Shown here piece by piece: positions 53,701 through 64,000 of a stretch of DNA of 64,000 nucleotides; position 1 is the first letter of the stretch; the number at the start of each line of letters is the position of its first letter. The stretch covers positions 15,563,726 through 15,627,725 of the forward strand of contig OZ024876.1 of NCBI GenBank assembly GCA_964017185.1, given 5' to 3'. Under the pieces are notes generated by a model that did no database searches, was not told where the DNA came from, and saw only the letters and a program-made list of their open reading frames with translations. Both the position numbers and the translations under genes were made by a program. Origin of the DNA: Rugalucina vietnamica (lineage: Eukaryota; Mollusca; Bivalvia; Lucinida; Lucinidae).

Positions 53701-55439
53701 TAGGCATGCTTAATTTTTTTAGGTAGGGCCATATGGTCTATGCCTTAAAAATGTAGCCATGGATAAAACCATGATCCAAACTGCGAAGATTAAACAACTC
53801 ACCATGGTTAATCTGACAAGGCATATTGTTTGACTATGACGAGCAATGATCAGTTCAGGGTTCACTGAGTGATCATATTTAGAAGCCACAGTAGCTTGTC
53901 ATTCTGGGGCTCTGCGGTATTCTCGACAGTGGATGTGGGCATTGCATGTATTTATTGCGGAAATTAGCCTGGCCATTGTCATTCAAGCCGATCTTTGCAT
54001 CTTAGTGCGATGAACAACGTTTTTTCGGCTCGTCTCGACGAGTCTTCTAGCTTTTTAAAAGCTATCCTTGTGGTTTCCTACTCACGTTTCGGAAGCGTGT
54101 TAGATGTAACGGAAAAATTGATTGGTCAAAAGCCAGAAGTAAAATTGCAGTCTACCAATGAAAACCGAGAAAAGAAATCGATCGATTTTACATTTCTTTG
54201 CGCATGTCTAATGGCACATTTGTTTAATAAAGACGGCGTAAGCATCTGTGCGGCGCACAATGATAAAAGCAGGTACCGCCGGCCGGAATGTCGGAACGTC
54301 ACCGAAAAATAAAAATTAAAAAATTCAATTTTATTTTTTTTCCATTTTGTGTGAAATTACGGTCGGCGGAACGGAAAACCGATAAATTAAAAAATACTGG
54401 CCTAAGATATTCCTTGCACTTTAGGACAATTCTCATGCTGTGCTGCAAGTTTGGCCCGAGGGACCTAAATGCCATAGAATATTGTTGTCCTCAACAATGA
54501 GCACATTTGCATGATGTGAAATTACATGGTTTCCACGCCCACTCCCTATAACGTGATTCTAAAGTATGGGATGAACGTACTAACAAACCCATATCCCACC
54601 AAGAATATGCTCTAAGATACTTTGATTGGTCTGATAGTAATGCATTGACATAGCAATTTAACATATAAACATAATATTCAAATCATTGAACTTACTTATT
54701 CATGAATATTAATGAAGAAAATAAGATAAGGTATTGAGTATACATACAAAATCACTTGTTCAAGGGCTGTGAATAAATCTAGGATACTGAAAGAGGTATT
54801 GAATGAATGTTATGACAATGTTTCTAATCACCCTGAAGTCTGATAAAAGAGTATTCTGATCTTCAATCTCATGAATATTAATGAAAATCTTAGAAAATTT
54901 AATATGAGAGAAAAAAATGAAACAAAGTAAACAGGTAAATGTACAAAATGACTTGTATCTCGGCAACCAAAAGCGCTAAGGCCCTAAAAGTGATATCAAA
55001 TGGTTGCTTAGGTAATATTAAAGCACTTAATCTGAAATATGTAAGTCATTGGAATTTTTTTCATGACCATTGATAAAATCGTTAGAAATTGGAGTAAAAA
55101 TGCGGAAGAATTAAGAAGGAAACCATGTAAAACACATGTATCTTGGTTACTGATAGACCTAGAGTGTTGTTTTTGGAATCAAATGATTGCTAAGACTGTA
55201 ATTGGAATCAAATGATTGCAAGGACAATGTTCTATAATCATGTAATCAGATATATAAATCATAAGATCTTTTTTGTATGGACATGAATGAGGACTTTTAT
55301 GAATTAGAAAACAATCACCAAAAATGAAGTGGGAATACCAATAAAATTACTTATATCTCGGCTGCAAATGCCCTCACTCAGAGAGCCCTGAAACTGGTAT
55401 CAGTATAATGCTATAACAATGTACTATTGCCATATAGTC

Positions 55440-55811
55440 TTACGGCTATATTCTCTTCCGTCACTCAAACTCGAACTCAACTCGCGAGAGTATGGCTGGA
55501 GTATGAGTCAAGTGGGATTAAATTGAGTGTGAGTGGAGTATAGATTTGGTATGCACAACAGTCACTCAACCATCACTCACTGGAGTGTCAGATTTTCTTT
55601 ATAAATCAAAGAAATTTGAAATCTTATGGACATTTGATGTTATTCCAGCATCAAATTAGCAGCAAAGACTCTGACTAGACGCCGCATATTGCGGTGAGTT
55701 GTTATCTAATTTTGATGTTCACGCATGGTATCGTATTTGCTTATATGAACTCATTCCTTCTTTATTGTTTGTTTGTCTGCTTGTTTGTTTATTTGTATTT
55801 CTTTCTGTGTT

Positions 55812-55855
<44 letters not shown>

Positions 55856-55873
55856 TGCATGTTGGTTTATTTG

Positions 55874-55930
<57 letters not shown>

Positions 55931-56453
55931 GGTGGGTGGGTGAGTAGATGTCTGTACGTGGGGGTAGAGGGGTGAGTCTGTGACAGCGATATCTAGCATA
56001 AAGGTGCAAATGTGTCTGCATCTGGAAGTACAATGTTGACCACGCACCTAAAAATATGGATAATTGCTTTTCATGTTCAAAATAGTAGTAAATGACTTAA
56101 TTGCCTTGAGAAAATCAAAATCTGTTCTAGAATTCGCGACCCCTCTCAAGAAAAGATTTGTCCCAATCATAAAACTTGGTCCAGCTGATGTATGTAATCT
56201 GCTATTTAGGGATTTTTTGGAAGAAAAATGAAGAAATAAGGGTCCAAATTTTTTCGAGTAGCGCTCGAGTGAGGTGTCGCCTTCACTCAACGATTACTCG
56301 AAATTTGAGTTGAGTTCGAGTGTGAGTGGGACATGAGTGGGACATGTGCATACCAAATCGAACAGTTATGCACTCACACGAGTGACTGATCAGATTATCT
56401 GGATGAGTTTGAGTGGAGTATGCCTCGAGTGTAGGATGAGAATACAGCCGTTA
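55440..56453. mobile_element. ACTC-rich TIR element
   Basis: The ends TACGGCTATATTCTC and, inverted, AACGGCTGTATTCTC are followed inward by many ACTC/GAGT words in opposite orientations (CACTCAAACTCGAACTCAAC left, GAGTTGAGTTCGAGTGTGAG right). The centre holds two (CT)n tracts. No ORF other than microsatellite artefacts. Confidence 0.7.
55811..55928 (+). repeat. two (CT)n microsatellites
   Basis: Near-pure CT runs at about 55811-55850 and 55873-55928. They create long Ser/Leu or Arg/Glu open frames on both strands that are not genes. Confidence 0.95.
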
Positions 56454-58198
56454 TAGATAAACCATATTATAATGAATTGTAAATACTATGTAAGATACGA
56501 ACAAAATAATGAAAATTACAGAAAATTGAAGATTGTGCTCCAAGAGAATTGCTTATATCATCTTGGTTGCCAACAAGTATGCTTTACATATCTGAATCTA
56601 TATCAATAAAGTATTGTCTTATCAATTATATGATGCCACAGCTATTGGTAGTCGAGACCCGAGATATATGCAATCTTAATGGTATAGCCCTTCATTATTG
56701 GGAGATTTTTCTCTAATTTAAAAAAGTACAAGTAAGCATGTATTTAATATTAATACCACAAAAATATCAAAATATTTATATATCTGATTACAAAATTATA
56801 AAACATTGTCCTAGCAATCAGCTCATACCAATTTCAGCACTCTAGGTCTATCAGTAGCCAACTACATTTGCTTTCACATGTACACCATATTAATTCGTCC
56901 CGATTTTACTCCAATGTCTGAAGGTATTATTAATGTTCATGAAAATAAAAATCCAATGGCGTATATATTTTATATATTTTTATATAGTTAAAATGGTATA
57001 ATATAACCCTAGCAGTCATTTGATGCCATTTTCAGCACTTTAGTGCTTTTGGTTGCCGAGATACACGGCATTTTATAGGTTTACCCGTTTAAGGTTTTCT
57101 TTTTTCTCTCCTATTCCAAAAGTTTTCATTAATATTCATGACATTGAAGATCAGATTTTTCTTATACCAGATATTTCTTTTCCATAGCATTCACTCTATA
57201 CCTCTATACCACTTTCAACATTCTAGGTTTATAGACAGCCTTGGAGTAAGTGATGTTTGTATGTATACCCCCGATTTTTCTATGATTTTCTCAAATTTCT
57301 TATGTTATGTTTTGTATCATTAATATTCATGAATTAGCAAGTTCAATGATTTGAATATTAGGTATTTATGTTAAGTATTACAGTCAGGCCAATCATAGTA
57401 GTTTATAGCATATTATTGGTTTGATATGAGTATTTTTGTAAGTACAGCCAATTCGTTTGAATCCCAGGTGGGCGTGGACACAATGTTATTTTACAACATG
57501 CAGATGTGTTCATTGTTGAGGACAATATGGACAGTTATTAGAATGTTCATGTCACAAGCAGGAATTATAAAATAATATCGGAAGTGCATTAAAAAAGTCA
57601 TAGCAACTTTACAGGATCAGGTTTATAATCAAGATTAGTTGTAGCATTTTATTTTATATTGACACAATGCGATTTAGCCTGGGTGCTTTATTAGCACAAA
57701 TACGGCATGTTTACTACTTTAAACAAAGGAAAATTACGTTACATTTTAGCCCTCTGCATAACACTATGTCTATTTACAACTGTTCCACTCATGATTAAAT
57801 TTGCAAATTAAGATAAAGAAAAGAAGTGGTTGTATTTGTAAGCATTTTCAGCATATTTGCACCAGTTTGACCTCTGACCTTCTTGTGTATCGAACCCATG
57901 TGTCAAATTAATCCTTTTGGCAAGCCTCTGGGTCATTCCATATAAACTGGCAGCTGTTTTTATTTATTTTATAACATTTTCGTGACATAAAAATACATAT
58001 TATGAAATTAAGTATTATTTTTCTTACAAAATGCACTTAGTTGACCTTTGACCTTACTGTGACCTTAAAACGCAAATTCACGCTTGGCATCCGGCCCTAT
58101 GTTGTTTGTAGTATCCCAAGGAATGATTCTAGCCTGGATGCCGAGCATTAACAAAAAATGCCATCATGAGTTATCGTAGAAATTAAGCACGGCCGACT

Positions 58199-58780
58199 AT
58201 CATAGTTTGATAAAATGATGACACTAGGATGACCTTGACCTATTTTACGACAAGGTCAATTTTGGAAACATAGGCTTTAATATTGGAAAAAAGTGAAAAC
58301 TATAGAATTTATGTAAACTATTGCAGCCTTATATAGACCTGAAAAGTGGTAGATACAAACAACTTATGGAGTAGATGAAGGTATGTGATTAATTTAGGTC
58401 AAGGTCATCTCTTGACCTTGGCCAGTCTGTCGTCCATACATATTTTTGAAAAATCTTCTTCTCTGAAACTGCTAGGCTAATCAAAGTGAAATTTCATGTG
58501 GAGCATCCATGTGTAGGGTGAATGAAAGTTTGATCGCGAAATCCGGGTCACATGACCAAGATGGCCGCCACGCCCATATATGGTAAAAACCACTCCAAAA
58601 TCTTCTTCTCCAGAACCGGCAGGCCAGTTTTCATGAAACTTGGTATGTAGCATTTGGGACTTCAGCCCATCATAGTTTGATCAAATGATGATGCTACGAT
58701 GACCTTGACCTATTTTACAGCAAGGTCAATTTTGGAAATATAGGCTTTTACATGGGAAAAAGTGAAACTATGGATTTATT
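58199..58780 (+). mobile_element. AGCTCACCTG-type element, right part
   Basis: Continues the copy started at 50456 (GTTTGATAAAATGATGAC onward, with another GTCACATGACCAAGATGGCC unit) until a second element head begins at 58781. Confidence 0.7.
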
Positions 58781-60771
58781 AGCTCACCTGAGCCGAAGGC
58801 TCACAAGGTGAGCTTATAGGATGGCCATGATCCGGCGTCCGTCCGTCGTCCGACAGACGTCGTCGTCGTCCACAATTTCAAAGATCTTCTTCTCTGAAAC
58901 CGCTTGGCCAATCTAGTTGAAATTTTATGTGGAGCTTCCTTGGGTAGTGGCATTTCAAGTTTGATCGCAAAATCCAGGTCACATGACCAAGATGGCCGCC
59001 ATGCCCATATATGGTAAAAACCCTTCAAAAATCTTCTTCTCCAGAACCGGTGGGCCGATTTCCACGAAACTTGGTATGTAGCATTGGGGACTTCAGCCCA
59101 TCATAGTTTGATAAAATGATGACCCTTGGATGACCTTGACCTATTTTACGGCAAGGTCAAATTTGGAAACATAGGCTTTTACATTGGAAAAAGTGAAAAC
59201 TATGGATTTTTTGAAAACTATTGCAGCCTGAGGTCTGAAAAGTGGTAGATGCAAACAACTAATGGAGTAGATGAAGGTATGTGATTAATTTAGGTCAAGG
59301 TCATCTCTTGACCTTGGCCAGTCTGTCGTCCATTCACACTTTTCAAAGATCTTCTTCTCTGAAACTGTTGGGCCAATCAAAGTGAAATTTTATGTGGAGC
59401 ATCCATGGGTAGGGGAGATGAAAGTTTGATCGCGAAATCCAGGTCACATGACCAAGATGGCTGCGACGCCCATATATGGTAAAAACCACTAAAAAATCTT
59501 CTTCTCCAGAACCGGCAGGCCGATTTTCATGAAACTTGGTATGTAATATTTGGGACTTTAGCCCATCATAGTATGATAAAATGATGACCCTAGGATGACC
59601 TTGACCTAATTTACGGCAAGGTCAATTTTGGAAACATAGGCTTTTACATGGGAAAAAGTGAAAACTATGGATTTTTTGAAAACTATTGCAGCCTGATGCC
59701 TGAAAAGTGGTAGATGCAAACAACTAACGGAGTAGATGAAGGTATGTGATTAATGTAGGTCAAGGTCATCTCTTGACCTTCGCCAGTCTGTCGTCCATAC
59801 ACACTTTTCAAAGGTCTTCTTCTCTGAAACTGCTGGGCCAATCAAAGTGAAATTTTATGTGGAGCATCCATGGGTAGGGGAGACGAAAGTTTGATCGCGA
59901 AATCCAGGTCACATGACCAAGATGGCTGCCACACCCATATATGGTAAAAGACACTCAAAAAGACCAATGGTCCTCTGGTTTGAAAATTGTTGCAGCCTGA
60001 GACCTGAAAAGTGGTGGATGCAAACAACTAATGGAGTGGATGAAGGTGTATAATTAATTTAGGTCAAGATCATCTCTTGACCTTGGACAGTCTGTCGTCC
60101 ATACACACTTTTCAAAGATCTTCTTCTCTGAAACTGCTTGGCCAATCAAAGTGAAATTTTATGAGGAGCATCCATGGGTAGCGGGAATGAAAGTTTGATT
60201 GCAATATCCGGGTTACATGACCAAGATGGCTGCCACGCCCATATATGGTAAAAACCACTCAAAATCTTCTTCTCCAGAACTGGCAGGCAGATTTTTACGA
60301 AACTTGGTATGTAGCATTTGGGACTCCAGCCAATCATAGTTTGATCAAATGATGACCCTAGGATGACCTTGACTTATTTTATGGCAAGGTCAAATTTGGA
60401 AACATAGGCGTTTACATGGGAAAAGGCGAAAACAATGGATATTTTGGAAACTGTTGCAGCCTGAGACCTGAAAGTTGCTAGATGCAGACAACTAATGGAG
60501 TCAATGAAGGTAAGTAATAAATTAAGGCCAGTGTCATTTCTTGACTGTGACCCAAGGTCATTTAAATATCAAAATTAAGATAATGTTTTTCTTAGAAACT
60601 GGGTTTGGAAACTATTGCAACCTGAGACCTAAAACTGGGCAGATGCAGACAACTTATGAAGTCAATAAAGGTGTGTGAGTATTCAAGGTCATGGTCATTT
60701 CATGATGACTTAATACTCCAAGATCAGGCTTCAGGTGAGCGTTCTCAGGACCATTGGTCCTCTGGTTTGTT
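58781..60771 (+). mobile_element. AGCTCACCTG-type element, second copy
   Basis: The head AGCTCACCTGAGCCGAAGGC is at 58781 and the tail GCGTTCTCAGGACCATTGGT CCTCTGGTTT ends at about 60770. It holds four units of 310-465 bp (CTGTCGTCCAT marker near 59324, 59788 and 60094). A tail-like GACCAATGGTCCTCTGGTTT at 59962 inside it suggests recombination between copies. Confidence 0.8.
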
Positions 60772-60775
60772 TGTT

Positions 60776-62262
60776 AGCTCACCTGAGCCGAAGGCTCACA
60801 GGTGAGCTTATAGGATAGGCAGGCATCCGTCGTCCGTCGTCCGTCCGTCCACAATTTCAAATAAGAATATTTCTGAAGCTAGTAGGCCGATCTTGATCAA
60901 ATTTAATATGAACCATAATTGGGTTGGGGGATTGATGGCATTAGGTTTTGGAGCAGATTGTATCAAAATTGTGGTTTCCATGGCAACAGATAGGTCCCAT
61001 AGACTTACAATGGGAAAAACTAAAAAAATCTTCTTCTCTGAAACCACTAGGCCCACAGCTTTGATATTTGGTATGTAGCAATGGCTAATGGTCCTCTACA
61101 TAAATTATGCCATTCATGCCCCTGGGGTCAAATTTGGCCACGCCCCGGGGGTGGATAGTTTCCATAGACTTACAATTGGAAAAACTAAAAAAATCTTCTT
61201 CTCTGAAACCACTAGGCCCACAGCTTTGATATTTGGTATGTAGCAATGGCTAATGGTCCTCTACATAAATTGTGCCATTCATGCCCCTGGGGTCAAATTT
61301 GGCCACGTCCCGGGGGTTGATAGTCTCCATAGACTTACTATGGGAAAAAAAAATAAAAAATCTTCTTCTCTGAAACCACAGGGCCCACAGCTTTGATATT
61401 TTGTATGTGGCAATGGCTAATGGTCCTCTACATAAATTGTGCCAATCATGTCCCTGGGGTGAAATTTGGCCACGCCCCGGGGGTCGATAGTCTCCATAGA
61501 CCTACAATAGGAAAAACTAAAAAAATCTTCTTCTCTGAAACCACTAGGCCAACAGCTTTGATATTTGGTATGTAGCAATGGCTAATGGTCCTCAACATAA
61601 ATTGTGCCATTCATGCCCCTGGGGTCAAATTTGGCCACGCCCCGGGGGTTGATAGTCTCCATAGACTTACTATGGGAAAAAAATTAAAAAATCTTCTTCT
61701 CTGAAACCACTAGGCCCACAGCTTTGATATTTGGTATGTAGCAATGGCTAATGGTCCTCTACATAAATTGTGCCATTCATGCCCCTGGGGTCAAATTTGG
61801 CCACGCCCCGGGGGTCGATAGTCTCCATAGACTTACTATGGGAAAAAAATTCAAAAATCTTCTCTGAAACCACAGGGCACACAGCTTTGATATTTTGTAT
61901 GTGGCAATGGCTAATGATCCTCTACATAAATTGTGCCAGCCATGCCCCTGGTGTCAAATTTGGCCACGCCCCGGGGGTAGATAGTCTCCATAGACTTACA
62001 ATGGGAAAAACTAACAAAAATCTTCTTCTCTGAAACCAAAAGGCCCAGAGCTTCTATATTTTGTATGTAGCAATGTTTGGTAGTCCCCATTATAAATTGT
62101 GCCAGTCATGCCCCTGGGTCAAATTTGGCCATGCCCCGGGGGTCAATAGTGTCCATGCATAGACTTTCATTGGTCGATTCTCAATTAATTTAAATCTCAT
62201 GAGCTTACAATGTGATAATCTCTCAGGTGAGCTACAGGACCAATGGTCCTCTAGTTTGTTTG
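60776..62262 (+). mobile_element. AGCTCACCTG-headed element with ~165-bp tandem repeat
   Basis: It has the same head and a similar tail (GAGCTACAGGACCAATGGTC CTCTAGTTT) as the neighbouring copy but different internal units. CCATAGAC recurs at about 61162, 61327, 61493, 61659, 61823 and 61988, each unit with CTTCTTCTCTGAAACCAC and GGCCACGCCCCGGGGGT. Confidence 0.82.
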
Positions 62263-62420
62263 AATTGATGCTTAACGTCCCATTCATCAGCTATGGTCAT
62301 GTGAGAATGTTGCCTCCATTCTATGGGACTTTTACAGAAAATGAGGATGTCATGACATCCAATAGGTGCTTCAAATATAACCATCCAATTAAGTCACAAA
62401 ATTAAGGCTTGTACATATTG

Positions 62421-62562
62421 TTGGTTTGACTTGAACCACGTTTCCTGGGCAGGCAAAGACCAGAGTGGTCAACCAGTAATCAGATGGTCAGTCAGTAGTG
62501 TATAAGCTTTGCCTGGAGGCACAAGCAGCCCATCTATTTCTCTAGGCCCCAATGAGCGGGGC
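62421..62562 (-). repeat. SINE-like repeat, copy 2
   Basis: Inverted copy of 46441-46575: GGTTTGACTTGAACCAC at one end, CAGCCCATCTATTT and GGCCCCAATGAGCGGG at the other. Confidence 0.45.
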
Positions 62563-62738
62563 CTGTTGGTTTTGACATTTGCCAGGTTAGTTTTTTTCAT
62601 ATAATAACTCACAATACAAAACTGCTTAAAATCTATCTTAGCAAATTGTAACTGATATTTATTTTATGCAGCTTCACATCTATACAATAACTTTTTCTTA
62701 CTAACCATGTCCATGTTTATTCTGTGACATTGCATTAA

Positions 62739-62975
62739 TTGAGCCGCCTCATAGGAAAACCAGCTATGTGGTTTCGGGACAGGTCTGACACAAACCGGGC
62801 TATACAAGCACAGAAGATGGCTGGAGACAGGAAATTTTAGATTTAGAAAGAAGAGGAATTCTACTATCCGTGTAGCAAAAATAAAGGCGCTGATCAAACT
62901 GCGAAGCGAATTTGCACCTTTGGTTTTGCATTTATATGCAGATTGTTTAGCATTATTTTCTCATAAGGCAGCATA
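62739..62975 (-). mobile_element. hairpin MITE, family H, complete
   Basis: The ends TTGAGCCGCCTCATAGGAAA and TTTTCTCATAAGGCAGC, with GACAGGTCTGACACAAACC and an eroded central palindrome. Confidence 0.78.
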
Positions 62976-62991
62976 ATTATCTTTATCCGTT

Positions 62992-63130
62992 TGAGCCATG
63001 TCATGAGAAAAAAGATTTTTTTATCGACAGAATAAGGTGCAGGCCAGTTGCACAGTAACTGCATATCTGATCAAGGTCTATGTTTTCCCAGTATTAATAG
63101 TACAGCACCTCATCTTTGTATAGCCTCTGG
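62992..63130 (+). mobile_element. partial hairpin MITE, family H
   Basis: The left end TTTGAGCCATGTCATGAGAA is followed by a decayed palindrome (GTTGCACAGTAACTGC). The right end is not seen. Confidence 0.5.
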
Positions 63131-63179
63131 TCATATTCTGTAGCTTTATTGACCTGTTTCTCAATAGCTGATGACAACA

Positions 63180-63421
63180 TTTGAGCCGCCTCATGGGAAA
63201 ACCAACAATCTGCATAGGCGAAAACAAAGGTGCAGATCAGCTTCGCAGTAACTGCGAAGCTGATCAGCGCCTTTGTTTTCGCTACACATAGACTATAATT
63301 CCTCTACTTTCTAAATCCAAAATTTCAAGCCTTTAACCATCGTCTGTGACTGTACAGCCTGGTTTGTGTCAGATGTGGTCGGAACCCAAATTTGGTGGTT
63401 TTTTTGTGCACAGGCTCATTT
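63180..63421 (+). mobile_element. hairpin MITE, family H, complete
   Basis: TTTGAGCCGCCTCATGGGAA at the left, an intact central palindrome (CAGCTTCGCAGTAACTGCGA) and GGTTTGTGTCAGATGTGG, ending GCACAGGCTCA. It is the best-preserved copy beside that at 45692. Confidence 0.83.
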
Positions 63422-64000
63422 GTCGTGACTTTGCATAACTTACTTCACAAAGGCTCACCATTCGTAAGGCTCACCAGGTGAGCAGTAAGCACACTGGGGA
63501 CCTCTTTTTTAGCTCGACTGCACAAAGTGCAAAGAGTTTTTGTAGTTGCCTTAGTTGACTGAGGATGTTCCCGTGCATGTTCCTGTTTTCTTGCGCGTCA
63601 CACTTTGGTTAACTAAACATTTTAGAAGTCCATAACTTGACAACCAGGGGTGGGGCTAGTGGCTAAAATCTAGAACACCCTAAAAATAATTTCTAAATGA
63701 AAGAACTTAGGAAGATGGGTGGTCATTCATCTTTTTAAAATTTAATTTTGTGAAACTGACTTGTGTGTCATGAAGTTAAAGCTGGGTTGCCCTAATTTCC
63801 ATAGTCCAGTGATTTTGACATATCTTGACACACAGTATTTTTTCATTTTTCTTTCAGATAATGAGTTATACCCCAAAGTACTAATAGGTCACTGTGACGT
63901 GTTTTCGTGGTTCAATGATTTTGCCCCATATCTATGCATCACTCAATTAGTATATGAGTATACTTCTTTTACAATATGAGTACATGTATGACCAAACCTT
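63422..64000. other. non-coding end of window
   Basis: AGCTCGACTGCACAAAGTGC at about 63512 looks like the head hairpin of a further GAGCT-type element. The remainder shows nothing I can name. Confidence 0.4.

Larger units (their letters stand above)
54485..57525. repeat. inverted pair of satellite arms
   Basis: Left arm 54485-55438 and right arm 56456-57525 are reverse complements. TTGTCCTCAACAATGA pairs with the sequence at 57510-57525, and AATATTCAAATCATTGAACT (54680) pairs with 57330-57350. Each arm holds ~187-bp satellite monomers related to 25.4-28.0 kb (TGCCATTTTCAGCACT, GTTGCCGAGATA). The spacer is the element 55440-56453. Confidence 0.75.
51499..58198. mobile_element. 6.7-kb inverted-repeat composite insertion
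   Basis: It is flanked by ATCATA on both sides (51493-51498 and 58199-58204) in the middle of an AGCTCACCTG element. The ends are imperfect inverted repeats: TGATGGCATTTTTTGTTAAT GCTCGGCATCC occurs at 51539 and, complemented, ends near 58170, and AAGGTCAAAGGTCAACTA also pairs across. It contains satellite monomers (52.3-52.6, 54.6-55.4 and 56.5-57.4 kb), a retroposon fragment and an ACTC-rich TIR element. No transposase is visible. Confidence 0.7.

Noticed and set aside
53995..54312. 105-codon plus-strand ORF as a host exon
   Set aside because: No domain, no splice-site support, low-complexity flanks and a position inside the composite insertion.
55694..56047. Open frames of alternating Ser/Leu or Arg/Glu
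   Set aside because: They come from (CT)n microsatellites and are open in several frames on both strands.
63761..63979. Third exon of the Ig-like gene after TTTCTTTCAG at 63857
   Set aside because: Exon 2 ends in phase 0, but the open frame here needs phase 1; in phase 0 a stop follows within nine codons, and no Ig Cys motif (DxGxYxC) is present.

Overview
The window looks like nuclear DNA of a marine invertebrate, most likely a bivalve mollusc. The reasons are its AT-rich base composition, spliceosomal GT-AG exons, and many interspersed elements of kinds I recall from bivalves: AGCTCACCTG-headed elements and TGAGCCGCCTCATGGGAAAA-ended hairpin MITEs. The organism assignment is inference. There are no operons, rRNA genes or CRISPR arrays. 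Almost all coding sequence belongs to mobile elements, most of them nested in one another.

Layout. (1) 1-5.3 kb: non-coding repeats, including a large imperfect inverted repeat, TGACGT-rich blocks, a retroposon endonuclease remnant and a ~167-bp minisatellite element. (2) 5.31-23.48 kb: one Ngaro-type tyrosine-recombinase retrotransposon on the minus strand. It reads split repeat A1, Gag (with an in-phase GT-AG intron-like gap), RT, RNase H, SGNH hydrolase, tyrosine recombinase, then B1-A2-B2. It carries several point lesions and has been invaded by a GAGCT-type repeat element, ATGTAAC-rich arrays, a TIR element and a 5'-truncated non-LTR retrotransposon. (3) 23.5-29 kb: a Tc1/mariner-type MITE, a non-LTR 3' fragment and a ~187-bp satellite with a four-unit (~747-bp) higher order. 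(4) 29.1-37.26 kb: a young Ty3/gypsy-like LTR retrotransposon on the minus strand with near-identical LTRs, a proline-tRNA primer site and the unusual order PR-INT-RT-RH (Gmr1-like). A hAT-like MITE with a perfect 8-bp target duplication splits its integrase. (5) 37.77-39.02 kb: a tiny LTR element (TRIM) with a leucine-tRNA primer site, one LTR of which holds another 8-bp-TSD MITE. (6) 39.3-47.4 kb: the host part. A decayed MYND-zinc-finger gene lies on the minus strand, divergent from a host gene on the plus strand whose signal-peptide exon (40350-40413) fits in phase to an Ig-like exon (47270-47442). (7) 44-64 kb: intronic or intergenic DNA dense with hairpin MITEs, a 147-bp minisatellite element, GAGCT elements, and a 6.7-kb inverted-repeat insertion containing a second domain of the ~187-bp satellite.

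How it fits together. The RNA- and DNA-level mobile elements each show a distinct replication logic: split direct repeats with YR, LTRs with tRNA primer, target-primed 3' fragments, TIR with TSD. They form a readable insertion chronology. The only host coding evidence is the two-exon secreted or membrane Ig-like gene and the broken MYND gene sharing a short divergent intergenic region. Coordinates of repeat edges are read by eye and may be off by a few bases.
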